Assembly (NCBI RefSeq): GCF_014287795.1
Contig: NZ_JACOON010000001.1
Coordinates: 186,001-250,000, forward strand
DNA: 64,000 bases
From: Christensenella tenuis
Lineage (GTDB): Bacteria; Bacillota; Clostridia; Christensenellales; Christensenellaceae
Direction of reading: 5' to 3'
The notes under the pieces were generated by a model. It made no database searches. It was given only the letters and a program-made list of their open reading frames with translations, and was not told the DNA's origin. This document shows, piece after piece, positions 1 to 8,523 of the stretch. The stretch's first letter is position 1. Each line of letters opens with the position of its first letter. A program made the translations under genes and the position numbers.

Positions 1-1861
1 CATTCGCTGTACTGCGGATATATTCGTCACCGTAATCATGACCATACGTATCGTTAATATATTTCAGATTATCCAGATCCCACATCATAAATGCGGCAAC
101 TTTTAATTTCTCAGAATGGGCGAATATATCCTTCATAGCGGCATGAAAAGCCCTGCGGTTCAGAAGGTTTGTCAGGGCGTCATAATCGCGCTCGTATTCG
201 ATTTTGCGTTTTTCAAGGAGTTCCCGCGTGACATCTGAAAGCACACCCATATAAGGTTTGTCATCCCCGATCAGGCGAAGGCGCAGCCAACGCATTCCGC
301 CATCCTTGGTTGGGATTTTGTAGATATATGTGTTGCGGTCCGGGGTTTCTTCACGGGCGGCAGAGAAGAGCTTTAACTGGGCACCAAACTCCTCGCTCGA
401 CATGTGCGTACGTTCCGAAAGCCCAAAAAGGGAAAGAAATTTTCCGCTGATAAGTACTTGGTTTGTGATGGGGTTATACTCATAAGCACCCATTGAAATA
501 TCAGCGGCTTGGATGATCTGCGAAAAACGGGAAGCCGTCCGTTCGACATCACGGTTTAAAATCTGAACAGCGTCAGCTAAACTATCAATTTCCGTAATAT
601 GTGTCTTGGGAAAATGAAGCGGCGTTTCGGCCGTACTTGCACGGAGTACACGGCCTAGTATGGAAATCGGCGCGGTAAGCACTTTGCCAACGATCACAGC
701 GGAAATGATGCCGAATAAAATTGAAATGATAAATGAAACTAATACCATTACAATTACGTGAGAAGAAGAATCAAGAAGATATTTGCCTTCAATGATGCCG
801 GAGAGAATCCATTGTTCGTCTTCAAAGGGAGTGTTGGTATTATACAGCCGCAACGCTTGTGTACTTACATACACATCATCGGTGATACGGTCGTTTTTTT
901 CCAACGTATAAATATTGTCATAGGAAGCGTAAGGGACTAAGGAAGCTGTTTCGGAAGTACCGATATACATTTTTGCCATAAGTCCGCTGGTTACGATTGG
1001 GGTGAGATCGCTGGATTCATCCTCGCGGATGCCTAGCAGATAAGCACCTTTTTTATTGATATCAATTTCACTATAGGGGAGAAAACCGGCAAGATAATCC
1101 GTCGTAATTCCCGTGCCAAGAACACCATACGCCGTACCGTCAGAAGTACGCAGCGGAATTGTGTACGTCACAATAGAACTGCCAAAATCGGGAGACAGGG
1201 AAAACGGATGACTCCAATAGCCAAGGTCACTGGACAAAGCATCGGGATAATCGGAAGCAGCATTTAAGGGGAGATAATAAAATTTACTGTTTTCGTCTGC
1301 GGCGGAAAGTTCAAAATTAGATGACCATGTGCTTGCAAGGGAAATGCCGAGCTTCTTTGTTACAGAAGATGGGGCACGCTCCACCTGAAGATCGGAGTTG
1401 TCGTCGGAATTGGTTGTTGGGTCAAGGTCACGAAGATAAAGGCCCTGCTTTGTTGCACTGTTTCCGCTGCCATCTAAAATAACAAAAGCTTCAGTAACGG
1501 CATGCTCGCGCAGGAGAGTAATCAGATCACCTGATATGGCATTTAAAATTGCCGTTCCTGTTTCTTGGTCAAACTGTGCGGATGAACGCTTATGAATTGC
1601 AAGGAGCTCATCTACAGCAGTATTAATAGATGCTTCGGCTGAATCCAGATTGGACCATTTCTGGATCATTTCATTTTGCAAATAATTTTTCCGGCTTTGC
1701 GTCCGTTCCGTTAAAATATCAAATGAGTTGTCATTCAGGCGGCTTACTGTACCGCTAAATAAGAAAATACAAGCGAAAAGAACAGTCTGCGCCAACATGA
1801 TCGCCAAAATTGGGATCATAAATTTATGCATAATAGACTTATCTTTCATTCGCTTGTGCAT
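1..1861 (-). CDS. Membrane-bound diguanylate cyclase (dCache-like sensor, HAMP, PAS, GGDEF), C-terminus off the window
   Basis: Predicted to make cyclic di-GMP in response to an extracellular signal. About 620 codons are present. A first membrane segment (about residues 12-32) is followed by a roughly 340-residue extracytoplasmic region resembling dCache sensors, then a second membrane segment (about 374-400), a HAMP-like linker, a PAS-like region and the start of a GGDEF domain with DLDNLKYINDTYGHDYGDEY. The GGDEF motif itself would lie beyond position 1, so catalytic competence cannot be judged. The ATG at 1861 is preceded by a GGAGTG ribosome site. It sits 15 bp downstream of the solute-binding lipoprotein gene on the same strand, so the two are probably co-transcribed. 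A sensor fed by that lipoprotein is inference. Confidence 0.85.
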   Translation of the reverse strand, partial: MHKRMKDKSIMHKFMIPILAIMLAQTVLFACIFLFSGTVSRLNDNSFDILTERTQSRKNYLQNEMIQKWSNLDSAEASINTAVDELLAIHKRSSAQFDQETGTAILNAISGDLITLLREHAVTEAFVILDGSGNSATKQGLYLRDLDPTTNSDDNSDLQVERAPSSVTKKLGISLASTWSSNFELSAADENSKFYYLPLNAASDYPDALSSDLGYWSHPFSLSPDFGSSIVTYTIPLRTSDGTAYGVLGTGITTDYLAGFLPYSEIDINKKGAYLLGIREDESSDLTPIVTSGLMAKMYIGTSETASLVPYASYDNIYTLEKNDRITDDVYVSTQALRLYNTNTPFEDEQWILSGIIEGKYLLDSSSHVIVMVLVSFIISILFGIISAVIVGKVLTAPISILGRVLRASTAETPLHFPKTHITEIDSLADAVQILNRDVERTASRFSQIIQAADISMGAYEYNPITNQVLISGKFLSLFGLSERTHMSSEEFGAQLKLFSAAREETPDRNTYIYKIPTKDGGMRWLRLRLIGDDKPYMGVLSDVTRELLEKRKIEYERDYDALTNLLNRRAFHAAMKDIFAHSEKLKVAAFMMWDLDNLKYINDTYGHDYGDEYIRSTAN

Positions 1862-1876
1862 CTTATTTCACTCCGG

Positions 1877-3337
1877 TTATTTCTGTGTTTCTTCTAAAGA
1901 GGAAGTGAGCTCCGATACCCAAGAAGAAAAATTTTCATCCGTATCGAATTTAGCTACGGCATCTGTCCGGGAGATACCGTTTGAAATATCTGTCAAGATC
2001 GTTTCATAATCGGCCTGAGCCTTGTCGGAAAGGGAATATTCCAATACATTTCTTGCATTGAATCCATTCTGAAAGGCTTTATTGGTATAGAGAATATCCT
2101 GATTCACTTCGTCGATAGAAACAAGAACGGAGTCTTCAAGTGCAGAAGAAATTCCATCCGCCTGTTCAAATGTTTTTTTTACAAGATCCGTATCGTTTGC
2201 AGATTTCTTTACGGGAAGATATCCTGATTCCACTGTGAAATCCAGATTGCGCTGAGTATCGGTAAACCATTTCAAAAACTCTGCTGCGGCATATTCCGTT
2301 TTAGCGTCGGATTTTGTCACGACCATGCCGGCTCCCTGCTGTATGCTGTAACGTTCGGCGCCTTCAAAACAAGGCGCGGGCAGGGTTAGAGACTCAATCG
2401 GATAGCTTTCATTGTCATTAACGGTTACTTCCGTTGGGAAATAGGCCGAGCCTGTCGTAGAACATACAAGTGCAATTAAATCGCCTGTTTTTGCATCGTC
2501 AGAGCGGAATTTTCCATACGCTCCGAAATATCCATTGATATAAGGGACGTAATAATTATCCCATATTTTTCGCAAGGCGCTCTCAGTGAGCTGGAAAGAA
2601 ACTTCACCGTCGGTTACATCGAAGATGGTTGAGCCCAGCTGCTGCATACCACTGATGATATAATTGGCGACCGCATCACGTCCGAAAAAAGTTTTGCCAT
2701 CGTCCGGTGTTTCTGTGAGGCTGTCAGTCCATTCATAATATTTTTTTGCGGTTTCCGTAACACCTTCAATCGTTGCGAGGTCGTTTGTGGTCGCGCCGGT
2801 TGCCTGGGCAAATTTGTCCCAATCTGTCTTATTGAGCATCATCACTTCCGTAGATTTTGCAATGGGAAAAATTTTCAGAGAATCCTCTTTGTCAAAACGG
2901 CCTTCTTCAATATAAGAGGGAACATATTCGGCGAGTTCGTCCTTTGTAAAATATGGATCGAGATCAGCCACCAACCCTAGTTGGTCAATTTCATATGCGG
3001 TGTCTGAATAAGCCGCAAAAATATCTGGAATATCGTCTGCGCCCACTTTTTTATTAGCGGCATCGACCACCTTAGTCAACAGGTCATTTGTGCTTCCTTG
3101 GTTAAAAGCCTCCACGATAATCCCTTTTTCGAGGCCAACCGTATTATTGAACTCGGCAACCATTTCGTCAAATGCAACCTTTTGGGGACCGTTATAGTAG
3201 TGCCACAATTCAAGGGATACCGGATTAGAAGGATCGAGTTTTGGAAGCTGTGTGCCTATGGAGCACCCCACAAACAGAGGAAGAGCCAAAAGAGTAACCA
3301 ATACCACAGAAATAGCACGACAAAATAGATTTTTCAT
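1877..3337 (-). CDS. Extracellular solute-binding lipoprotein (ABC sugar-binding type)
   Basis: Predicted cell-surface substrate-binding protein of 486 residues, similar in style to family 1 carbohydrate-binding proteins. It has a signal peptide and lipobox (LPLFVGC), then a mature region beginning near SLELWHYYNGPQKVAFDEM. An ATG 60 bases further upstream is in frame, but the ATG at 3337 has a GGAGG site six bases away and starts the signal peptide, so it is preferred. No permease or ATPase genes lie next to it; instead a membrane GGDEF protein follows 15 bp downstream. It may therefore deliver ligand to the sensor rather than to a transporter (inference), or serve a transporter encoded elsewhere. 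Confidence 0.85.
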   Translation of the reverse strand: MKNLFCRAISVVLVTLLALPLFVGCSIGTQLPKLDPSNPVSLELWHYYNGPQKVAFDEMVAEFNNTVGLEKGIIVEAFNQGSTNDLLTKVVDAANKKVGADDIPDIFAAYSDTAYEIDQLGLVADLDPYFTKDELAEYVPSYIEEGRFDKEDSLKIFPIAKSTEVMMLNKTDWDKFAQATGATTNDLATIEGVTETAKKYYEWTDSLTETPDDGKTFFGRDAVANYIISGMQQLGSTIFDVTDGEVSFQLTESALRKIWDNYYVPYINGYFGAYGKFRSDDAKTGDLIALVCSTTGSAYFPTEVTVNDNESYPIESLTLPAPCFEGAERYSIQQGAGMVVTKSDAKTEYAAAEFLKWFTDTQRNLDFTVESGYLPVKKSANDTDLVKKTFEQADGISSALEDSVLVSIDEVNQDILYTNKAFQNGFNARNVLEYSLSDKAQADYETILTDISNGISRTDAVAKFDTDENFSSWVSELTSSLEETQK

Positions 3338-3368
3338 ACAGCCTCCAAAACAATTATTTGATTGAACA

Positions 3369-3397
3369 ACTATATCACAGAATAGTAAATAATACAA
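3369..3397 (-). promoter_or_regulatory. Sigma-A-type promoter of the solute-binding protein/GGDEF unit
   Basis: On the minus strand, TTGTAT at 3392-3397 and TATAGT at 3369-3374 are separated by exactly 17 bp, about 30 bases upstream of the start codon. Confidence 0.6.
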
Positions 3398-3534
3398 TCT
3401 AAGAAAGGTATATAATATTAAATAGATACTATCTTGTTAAGTACTGCCATTCGTGCGTGGAAGAAGCCAAAACGATTGAAAGCAGGGGAGGCGCGAGCGC
3501 GTAAAAGGGAAAAAGACGAAAAGGAAATTTTGGC

Positions 3535-3567
3535 AAAAGAAAAACGGAACAAAATTTTCTGTTCCGT
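3535..3567 (-). terminator. Intrinsic terminator after tRNA-Gln
   Basis: Read on the minus strand, a 7-bp stem (ACGGAAC/GTTCCGT) directly downstream of the tRNA CCA end is followed by a T-rich run. Confidence 0.75.
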
Positions 3568-3569
3568 TG

Positions 3570-3643
3570 TGGCAGCGGAATAAGGGCTCGAACCTTAACT
3601 AAACGAGTCAGAGTCGTTTGTGCTACCATTACACAATTCCGCT
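3570..3643 (-). tRNA. tRNA-Gln (anticodon CTG)
   Basis: A full cloverleaf can be drawn: 7-bp acceptor stem AGCGGAA/TTCCGCT, GTGT/GCAC D stem, anticodon stem AACGA/TCGTT with loop CTCTGAC, T stem TAAGG/CCTTA with loop TTCGAGC, discriminator G, and an encoded CCA. The anticodon reads CTG, for CAG codons. It lies just downstream of the probable 6S RNA on the same strand with no clear terminator between, so the two may share a transcript. Confidence 0.93.
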
Positions 3644-3660
3644 ATCTTTTTAAAATTACC

Positions 3661-3846
3661 CCAAAGTGCCGTCCGCCTTGCTTCTAAAACCCGCCTCACG
3701 GCAGGTGGGTATCCTGTTCGTAGCTTCAGGCTTTCTGCACGTAACAGACTTGCTCACCGCTGCAAAACCCAGATTCCCGAATTTAGAATGTGGGTTTAAA
3801 ATACAAAGCGTAACGCACACCCCAGGAAAACAATATCTAATTTTCG
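3661..3846 (-). ncRNA. ssrS: Probable 6S RNA (ssrS type)
   Basis: A transcript of about 185 nt is predicted on the minus strand. It folds as 6S RNA does: a long interrupted closing stem pairs the 5' part (GTGCGTTACGCTTTG, around 3806-3820) with the 3' part (CAAGGCGGACGGCAC). A central region holds two side hairpins, AAACCC/GGGTTT and CCTGCC-GTGA-GGCGGG. The terminal arm is closed by GGTG/CACC and CTGTT/AACAG. The 3' half with GGATACCCACCTGCC resembles 6S RNAs of Firmicutes from memory. 6S RNA sequesters sigma-A RNA polymerase in stationary phase. No convincing reading frame covers it. A covariance-model search (RF00013) would settle the call. Confidence 0.68.
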
Positions 3847-3852
3847 TGTATT

Positions 3853-3881
3853 ATAATATCATAATCGCTATCTCTTGTAAA
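3853..3881 (-). promoter_or_regulatory. Promoter of the 6S-like RNA
   Basis: On the minus strand, TTTACA at 3876-3881 and TATTAT at 3853-3858 have a 17-bp spacer, placing the start near 3846, in agreement with the predicted RNA end. Confidence 0.6.
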
Positions 3882-4025
3882 CCCTAATTTTGCCATCTTG
3901 ATTTAAAATATTTTGTTTAGCAGGACAATTTGCAGCGTGTGAAAGGGAGTTTCAACTGAAAAAAGGGAATAAAGAATTCCACTTGTGTTTATCTATTTTT
4001 AGAATAAAAAAAGGAAGTGCAGAAG

Positions 4026-5306
4026 ATGAAATCAGGATTTGAAATTAGTTCCATATATGGCCGTGAAGTGCTGGATTCCCGTGGAAACCCGACAGTCGAG
4101 GCTGAGGTTAAACTTGTATGCGGCGCTGTAGGAAAGGCGAGCGTTCCTTCAGGTGCATCTACCGGGATATTTGAAGCGCATGAACTGCGCGATGGGGATG
4201 AAACGCGGTTTGAAGGAAAAGGAGTCCTCAACGCTGTGCGTAATATTGATGAAAAAATATCGCCTGTTCTAATTGGCATGGATGCATCGAAGCAAGTTCT
4301 TGTTGATCACGCCATGATTGAAGCCGATGGTACGAAAAATAAGGAAGTCCTTGGCGCAAACGCCATTCTGGCGGTATCGCTCGCCAATGCCCGCGCTGCA
4401 GCCACTGCAATGCAAGTTCCCCTCTACCGCTATCTCGGAGGGGCTATGGCCCGGGTTCTGCCCGTGCCCATGATGAATATCCTGAACGGTGGAAAACATG
4501 CTTCCAATATTGTTGATATTCAAGAATTTATGATTGTTCCTTTTGGCGCGCCAAGCTTCCATGAAGCACTTCGCTGGGGCGTTGAGGTTTATCATACTTT
4601 GGGAAAACTTTTAAAAAAGCAGGGGCTTTCAACCGCCGTAGGGGACGAAGGGGGCTTTGCGCCGGATCTTGAAAGTGACGAAGCAGCTATTCATACGATT
4701 ATTGAGGCCATTGAAACAGCGGGATATACAACCGATGAAATTGGTATCGCGCTTGACGCGGCCGCGAGCGAATGGTATACCGACGGAGAGTATATACTTT
4801 CGAAACGGAAGCAACGGATGGATACAGGCGCATTGATCGATCATTTGAAAAAGCTGGCAGATGAATTTCCTATTCTTTCGATTGAGGATGGCCTCGCCGA
4901 CCGCGATTGGACAGGATGGACAAGGCTGACCCAGGAAGTACCTATTCAGCTTGTAGGGGACGACTTATTTGTTACCAATACGCAGCGTCTTGAGAAGGGG
5001 ATTAAGGAGCATGCGGCAAATTCTATTTTGATTAAAGTCAACCAGATTGGAACTCTGACCGAAACGTTTGAAGCGATCGAGATGGCGCGATCTGCCGGGT
5101 ATACAGCGATCATTTCCCATCGTTCAGGGGAAACGGAAGACACCAGCATTGCGGATATTGCAGTCGCGGCAGGTACAGGACAGTTGAAAGCTGGTGCGCC
5201 TGCGCGAACGGACCGCACTGCAAAATATAATCGTCTGATGCGTATTGAAGAGGCACTTGGGGATGCGGCAATGTATGCGGGAAGAGAAACATTCAAAAGG
5301 CTTTGA
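4026..5306 (+). CDS. eno: Enolase
   Basis: Converts 2-phosphoglycerate to phosphoenolpyruvate in cytoplasmic glycolysis. The 426-residue length is typical. Seen motifs are the N-terminal GREVLDSRGNPTVE, the Mg-binding SIEDGLADRDW and GDDLFVTN, the catalytic lysine in LIKVNQIGT, and the signature SHRSGETEDT. A GTG at 4017 is in frame, but AAGGA at 4011-4015 leaves it only one base, whereas the ATG at 4026 has usable spacing, so 4026 is chosen. It is a single-gene unit closed by a strong terminator. Confidence 0.97.
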   Translation: MKSGFEISSIYGREVLDSRGNPTVEAEVKLVCGAVGKASVPSGASTGIFEAHELRDGDETRFEGKGVLNAVRNIDEKISPVLIGMDASKQVLVDHAMIEADGTKNKEVLGANAILAVSLANARAAATAMQVPLYRYLGGAMARVLPVPMMNILNGGKHASNIVDIQEFMIVPFGAPSFHEALRWGVEVYHTLGKLLKKQGLSTAVGDEGGFAPDLESDEAAIHTIIEAIETAGYTTDEIGIALDAAASEWYTDGEYILSKRKQRMDTGALIDHLKKLADEFPILSIEDGLADRDWTGWTRLTQEVPIQLVGDDLFVTNTQRLEKGIKEHAANSILIKVNQIGTLTETFEAIEMARSAGYTAIISHRSGETEDTSIADIAVAAGTGQLKAGAPARTDRTAKYNRLMRIEEALGDAAMYAGRETFKRL

Positions 5307-5312
5307 ACCTAA

Positions 5313-5351
5313 AACCGGTTTCCATAAATTTCATGGAAACCGGTTATTTTT
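5313..5351 (+). terminator. Intrinsic terminator of eno
   Basis: A perfect 13-bp stem (AACCGGTTTCCAT/ATGGAAACCGGTT) is followed by a T run. It may also stop the converging bactofilin transcript. Confidence 0.9.
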
Positions 5352-5363
5352 GCGCACTCGGTC

Positions 5364-5960
5364 CTATTTCAGGGAATATTCCCCGGTGATATTCTCTACC
5401 TTTGCTTTCTTATCGATGGAAAGTGTACCATTGCAATCGACCGTTTTGATTTTGCAATGGGGCCCGATTGTAATATCTTTTCCACTTACTGTTTGCGCGC
5501 TAACCCCCCGCAGATGAATGGTTGTTGCCTCGATCAGGTCGATGCAAGATGTCTTGCGTGTCAACAAGCCTGTAATTTTTCCGGAACGCGGGTTAATGCT
5601 GATATGATCGCCCACAATCTCTTTTGCATTGATACAGCCGTCTACACGTACTATATCGGCCGACACTTCGCCTTCGGCTTTGATGAGTCCATCGCAATTG
5701 ATTTCATCTGCTCCCAGACGTTTCATTTTTACGACACCGTCTACAGAAAATTTTTTGGCCGTTACTTCCGAGCTGAATTCGGCGACGCCATCACATTCGA
5801 TTACATCCGCCTTTACTGCTCCGGCACATTTAAAAATCCCGTCAATATCAAGATGCTCCGCCTTCAGGCCGCCTGTGCATTCCGCAATTCCGTCAATAAT
5901 AACTGTAGAATATTCTCCGCCGTTCATCGTACCTTTTCCGTTGAAAGAAAAATTTTGCAT
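5364..5960 (-). CDS. Bactofilin-like polymer-forming protein (YhbE/YhbF type)
   Basis: A 198-residue protein built from short beta-helix-like repeats with recurring D-G/C-D-G turns (IDGIAECTGG, IDGIFKCAG, CDGVAEF, VDGVVKM, CDGLIKAEG, VDGCINAKE), as in bactofilins, which self-assemble into cytoplasmic or membrane-associated filaments. There is no signal peptide. The start ATG at 5960 has an AGGAGG site. It follows the DUF4004 gene by 23 bp, matching the yhbD-yhbE-yhbF arrangement of Bacillus subtilis; only one bactofilin is present here. The role in cell shape or envelope is family-based inference. Confidence 0.75.
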   Translation of the reverse strand: MQNFSFNGKGTMNGGEYSTVIIDGIAECTGGLKAEHLDIDGIFKCAGAVKADVIECDGVAEFSSEVTAKKFSVDGVVKMKRLGADEINCDGLIKAEGEVSADIVRVDGCINAKEIVGDHISINPRSGKITGLLTRKTSCIDLIEATTIHLRGVSAQTVSGKDITIGPHCKIKTVDCNGTLSIDKKAKVENITGEYSLK

Positions 5961-5983
5961 GACATTGTCCTCCTGTGATATCC

Positions 5984-6601
5984 TTATAAATTTGTAGATT
6001 TCTTCTTATACTTCATTTTTATTTTGGCGGTTTCTTCTTCCAGAGAGAAGACGCCGATGAGATGCAGACCATCATCCAGAAAGAGACCTTCAACAGAATT
6101 GAGAAAAGCAAAATGGACTTTTTCTTCACAGGAAAAAACGGCACAGTTTTTTACCGCATGGAGGCTCTGGGAGCGAAGTGCTTTTTCAGCCAGTTCTGCG
6201 CGCGCCTGCCCGGAAAGCGGAAGGGAAGAAAGGGCGGAGAAAAAACCAAGGTCGGAATAGGTATACTTCCGGTTCGCAGGAAGGACAGATACGAGTTCGC
6301 CGTTTACTTCAGGAAATGCTTTTAGTTCATCCCATGAAAATTCAATTCCGGATGCTTTGGGAGACAGAAGGTCTGCAAGCTCATCAAAGGAATACTTGTC
6401 TTTTAGTTCTAAAATAGATTGGATACGGCTCAGAATCTGCTCGCGTGGGAAGAAGGTTTCCTGACCTGTATACGCTGATTGTTTTAAAAACCATTCCTCA
6501 GGAATCAATCCCTGGCGCTTCCAGCGATACAGCTGCCCATAAGAGATTCCCGTCATAAGCAATAAATCTTTTTTCGAAATAAGATGAGTTGCCGTGTTCA
6601 T
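5984..6601 (-). CDS. YhbD/DUF4004-type MerR-like regulator
   Basis: A 205-residue protein with an N-terminal winged-helix like MerR proteins (SKKDLLLMTGISYGQLYRWK, then FPREQILSRIQSILELKD), resembling DUF4004 proteins such as B. subtilis YhbD. The C-terminal half has no recognised domain. The start at 6601 follows GGAGCAG. It heads a two-gene unit with the bactofilin. Three CATTGTTT boxes over its promoter suggest autoregulation (inference). Confidence 0.7.
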   Translation of the reverse strand: MNTATHLISKKDLLLMTGISYGQLYRWKRQGLIPEEWFLKQSAYTGQETFFPREQILSRIQSILELKDKYSFDELADLLSPKASGIEFSWDELKAFPEVNGELVSVLPANRKYTYSDLGFFSALSSLPLSGQARAELAEKALRSQSLHAVKNCAVFSCEEKVHFAFLNSVEGLFLDDGLHLIGVFSLEEETAKIKMKYKKKSTNL

Positions 6602-6680
6602 ATTTTTCTGCTCCTGCTTTCAAACGAACCATTTCATACATACAGGGGCCCTAAAGGGGTTCCCATATATAACGAAATGA

Positions 6681-6741
6681 AACAATGTTTTATTTTGTAA
6701 AAAGCGTAACATTGTTTTGCAGGATTGTCAAGCATTGTTTT
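6681..6741. promoter_or_regulatory. Three CATTGTTT boxes over the DUF4004 promoter, candidate operator
   Basis: CATTGTTT occurs on the plus strand at 6710-6717 and 6733-6740, and as AAACAATG around 6680-6687. A minus-strand promoter (TTGACA at 6726-6731, TACGCT at 6703-6708, 17-bp spacer) lies within the same interval, so a protein bound here could block transcription of the DUF4004-bactofilin unit. The three boxes and spacing are seen; binding is inference. Confidence 0.45.
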
Positions 6742-6778
6742 TCGCGGCTGTTTCAAAAAATTCTTTTAGGGGCGCATG

Positions 6779-6807
6779 TTGCGTAACGAATTCTTTTTTG
6801 ATAAAAT
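6779..6807 (+). promoter_or_regulatory. Promoter of the acyl-CoA synthetase unit
   Basis: TTGCGT at 6779-6784 and TAAAAT at 6802-6807 with a 17-bp spacer, about 40 bases upstream of the start codon. Confidence 0.55.
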
Positions 6808-6848
6808 AAAAAAGTTAAGTTTGAATGAATTTTCAAGGAGGCACTGAT

Positions 6849-8513
6849 ATGTCTGCATTGATGGAAATAACGATTGGCGATTTGTTGGAGAAGCAAGCGG
6901 GGCTGTATCCGGATCAGGATTGTCTTGTCTCACCGTATCTGGACGTCCGCTATTCGTATAAGGAGTTTAATGAACTCACAGATCTTGTTGCCCGCGCCTT
7001 TATGGGGATGGGTATTGAAAAAGGAGATAAGGTCTCTATCTGGGCAAGCAATTATCCAGAATGGATGATTACGCAGTTTGCTACCGCTAAGATGGGGGCT
7101 GTGATGGTCACGGTCAATACGAATTACAAACAGTTTGAGCTTGAATATCTCTTGAAGCAGAGCGATACCATGACGCTTATCATGATGGAAGGCGTGAAGG
7201 ATAACAACTATGTAAACCATATTTACGGCTTGTGCCCGGAGCTCCGGGAATCCGAACCGGGGCAGCTTTCTTCTGAACGCCTGCCTTACTTGAAAAATGT
7301 GATTTTCCTTGATGAGGAAAATCATCCGGGAATGTATCAGTGGAACGACATCTATGCGTTTGCAGACAAGGTCAGCCCGGAAGAATTGGAAATGCGGAAA
7401 CGGGAACTTGATATCCATGATGTAATTAACATGCAGTATACGTCGGGCACAACGGGGTTCCCCAAGGGAGTCATGCTGACGCATTATAATTTAGTGAATA
7501 ACGGTATGGCAATCGGCGACTGTATGAAATTGACGCATGAAGACAGGCTGTGTATTCCGGTTCCGCTGTTTCATTGTTTTGGATGTGTACTGGGCGTGAT
7601 GGCGGCTTATACGCACGCGGCATCGATGATACTGATTGACCATTTTAATCCGCTCAAGGTAATGGGAGCAATCCAGAGTGAAAAATGTACGGCAGTGCAC
7701 GGTGTGCCGACAATGTTTATTTCTATGCTGGATCATCCGGATTTTGGGAAATACGATTTTTCGACGCTGCGGACGGGAATTATGGCGGGATCGCCATGCC
7801 CGATTGAATTTATGAAACGTGCAATGTCGGATATGAATATGCGGGAAATTACGATTACATATGGACAGACGGAATCCTCACCGGCAATCACAATGACAAG
7901 CACAGATGATCCAATTGAAGTACGTGTTGCGACGGTAGGCAAAAAAATTCCGCATGTGGAAGCAAAAATTATTGATCCGGAAACAGGCGAAGACGCGCCA
8001 TTCGATACGCAAGGAGAAATCGTTGCACGCGGCTATAACCTGATGAAAGGGTATTACAAAATGCCGGAGGCGACGGCACAGGCGATCGATCAGGATGGAT
8101 GGCTGCATACCGGGGATCTTGGTACCATGGATAAAGATGGATATTTTAAAATTACAGGCCGCCTGAAGGATATGATTATTCGCGGCGGCGAGAATATTTA
8201 TCCGCGGGAGATCGAAGAGTTCCTGTATACAAATGATAAAGTGCGCGACGTACAGGTAATCGGCGTGCCGGATAAGCGTTACGGGGAGGAAGTGTTGGCA
8301 TGCATTATTCTGAAAGACGACGCGGAGGCCACGGAAGAAGAAATGATTGAGTTTGTAAAAAACGGGTTATCCCGTTTCAAAGCGCCGCGCTATGTACGCT
8401 TCGTTGATACATTTCCGATGACGGCAAGTATGAAGATACAGAAATTCAAAATGCGCGAATGGGCAATTGAAGAACTAAACCTGAAAGATGCGGCAAAAAT
8501 TGAGACCGCGTGA
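6849..8513 (+). CDS. AMP-forming acyl-CoA synthetase (AMP-binding enzyme)
   Basis: Activates a carboxylic acid, probably a fatty acid, to its CoA thioester via an acyl-adenylate. The 554-residue protein has the ATP-binding motif YTSGTTGFPKGVMLTH, the ITYGQTESSP segment, the hinge motif GWLHTGDLGTMDKDGYFKIT followed by GRLKDMIIRGGENIYPREIE, and the C-terminal catalytic lysine region SMKIQKFKMRE. The ATG at 6849 follows an AAGGAGG site and is preferred over the in-frame ATG at 6825. lgt starts 10 bp downstream, so the two may be co-transcribed. Chain-length preference cannot be read from the sequence. Confidence 0.9.
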   Translation: MSALMEITIGDLLEKQAGLYPDQDCLVSPYLDVRYSYKEFNELTDLVARAFMGMGIEKGDKVSIWASNYPEWMITQFATAKMGAVMVTVNTNYKQFELEYLLKQSDTMTLIMMEGVKDNNYVNHIYGLCPELRESEPGQLSSERLPYLKNVIFLDEENHPGMYQWNDIYAFADKVSPEELEMRKRELDIHDVINMQYTSGTTGFPKGVMLTHYNLVNNGMAIGDCMKLTHEDRLCIPVPLFHCFGCVLGVMAAYTHAASMILIDHFNPLKVMGAIQSEKCTAVHGVPTMFISMLDHPDFGKYDFSTLRTGIMAGSPCPIEFMKRAMSDMNMREITITYGQTESSPAITMTSTDDPIEVRVATVGKKIPHVEAKIIDPETGEDAPFDTQGEIVARGYNLMKGYYKMPEATAQAIDQDGWLHTGDLGTMDKDGYFKITGRLKDMIIRGGENIYPREIEEFLYTNDKVRDVQVIGVPDKRYGEEVLACIILKDDAEATEEEMIEFVKNGLSRFKAPRYVRFVDTFPMTASMKIQKFKMREWAIEELNLKDAAKIETA

Positions 8514-8523
8514 GGAAAGATAG

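Noticed and set aside
3666..3887. 73-codon plus-strand frame over the 6S-like RNA
   Set aside because: No ribosome site, and the region is better explained by a structured minus-strand RNA with a strong promoter.
5457..5978. 173-codon plus-strand frame opposite the bactofilin gene
   Set aside because: It is antisense to a repeat protein with a good ribosome site and shows Cys/Phe-rich, non-protein-like composition.
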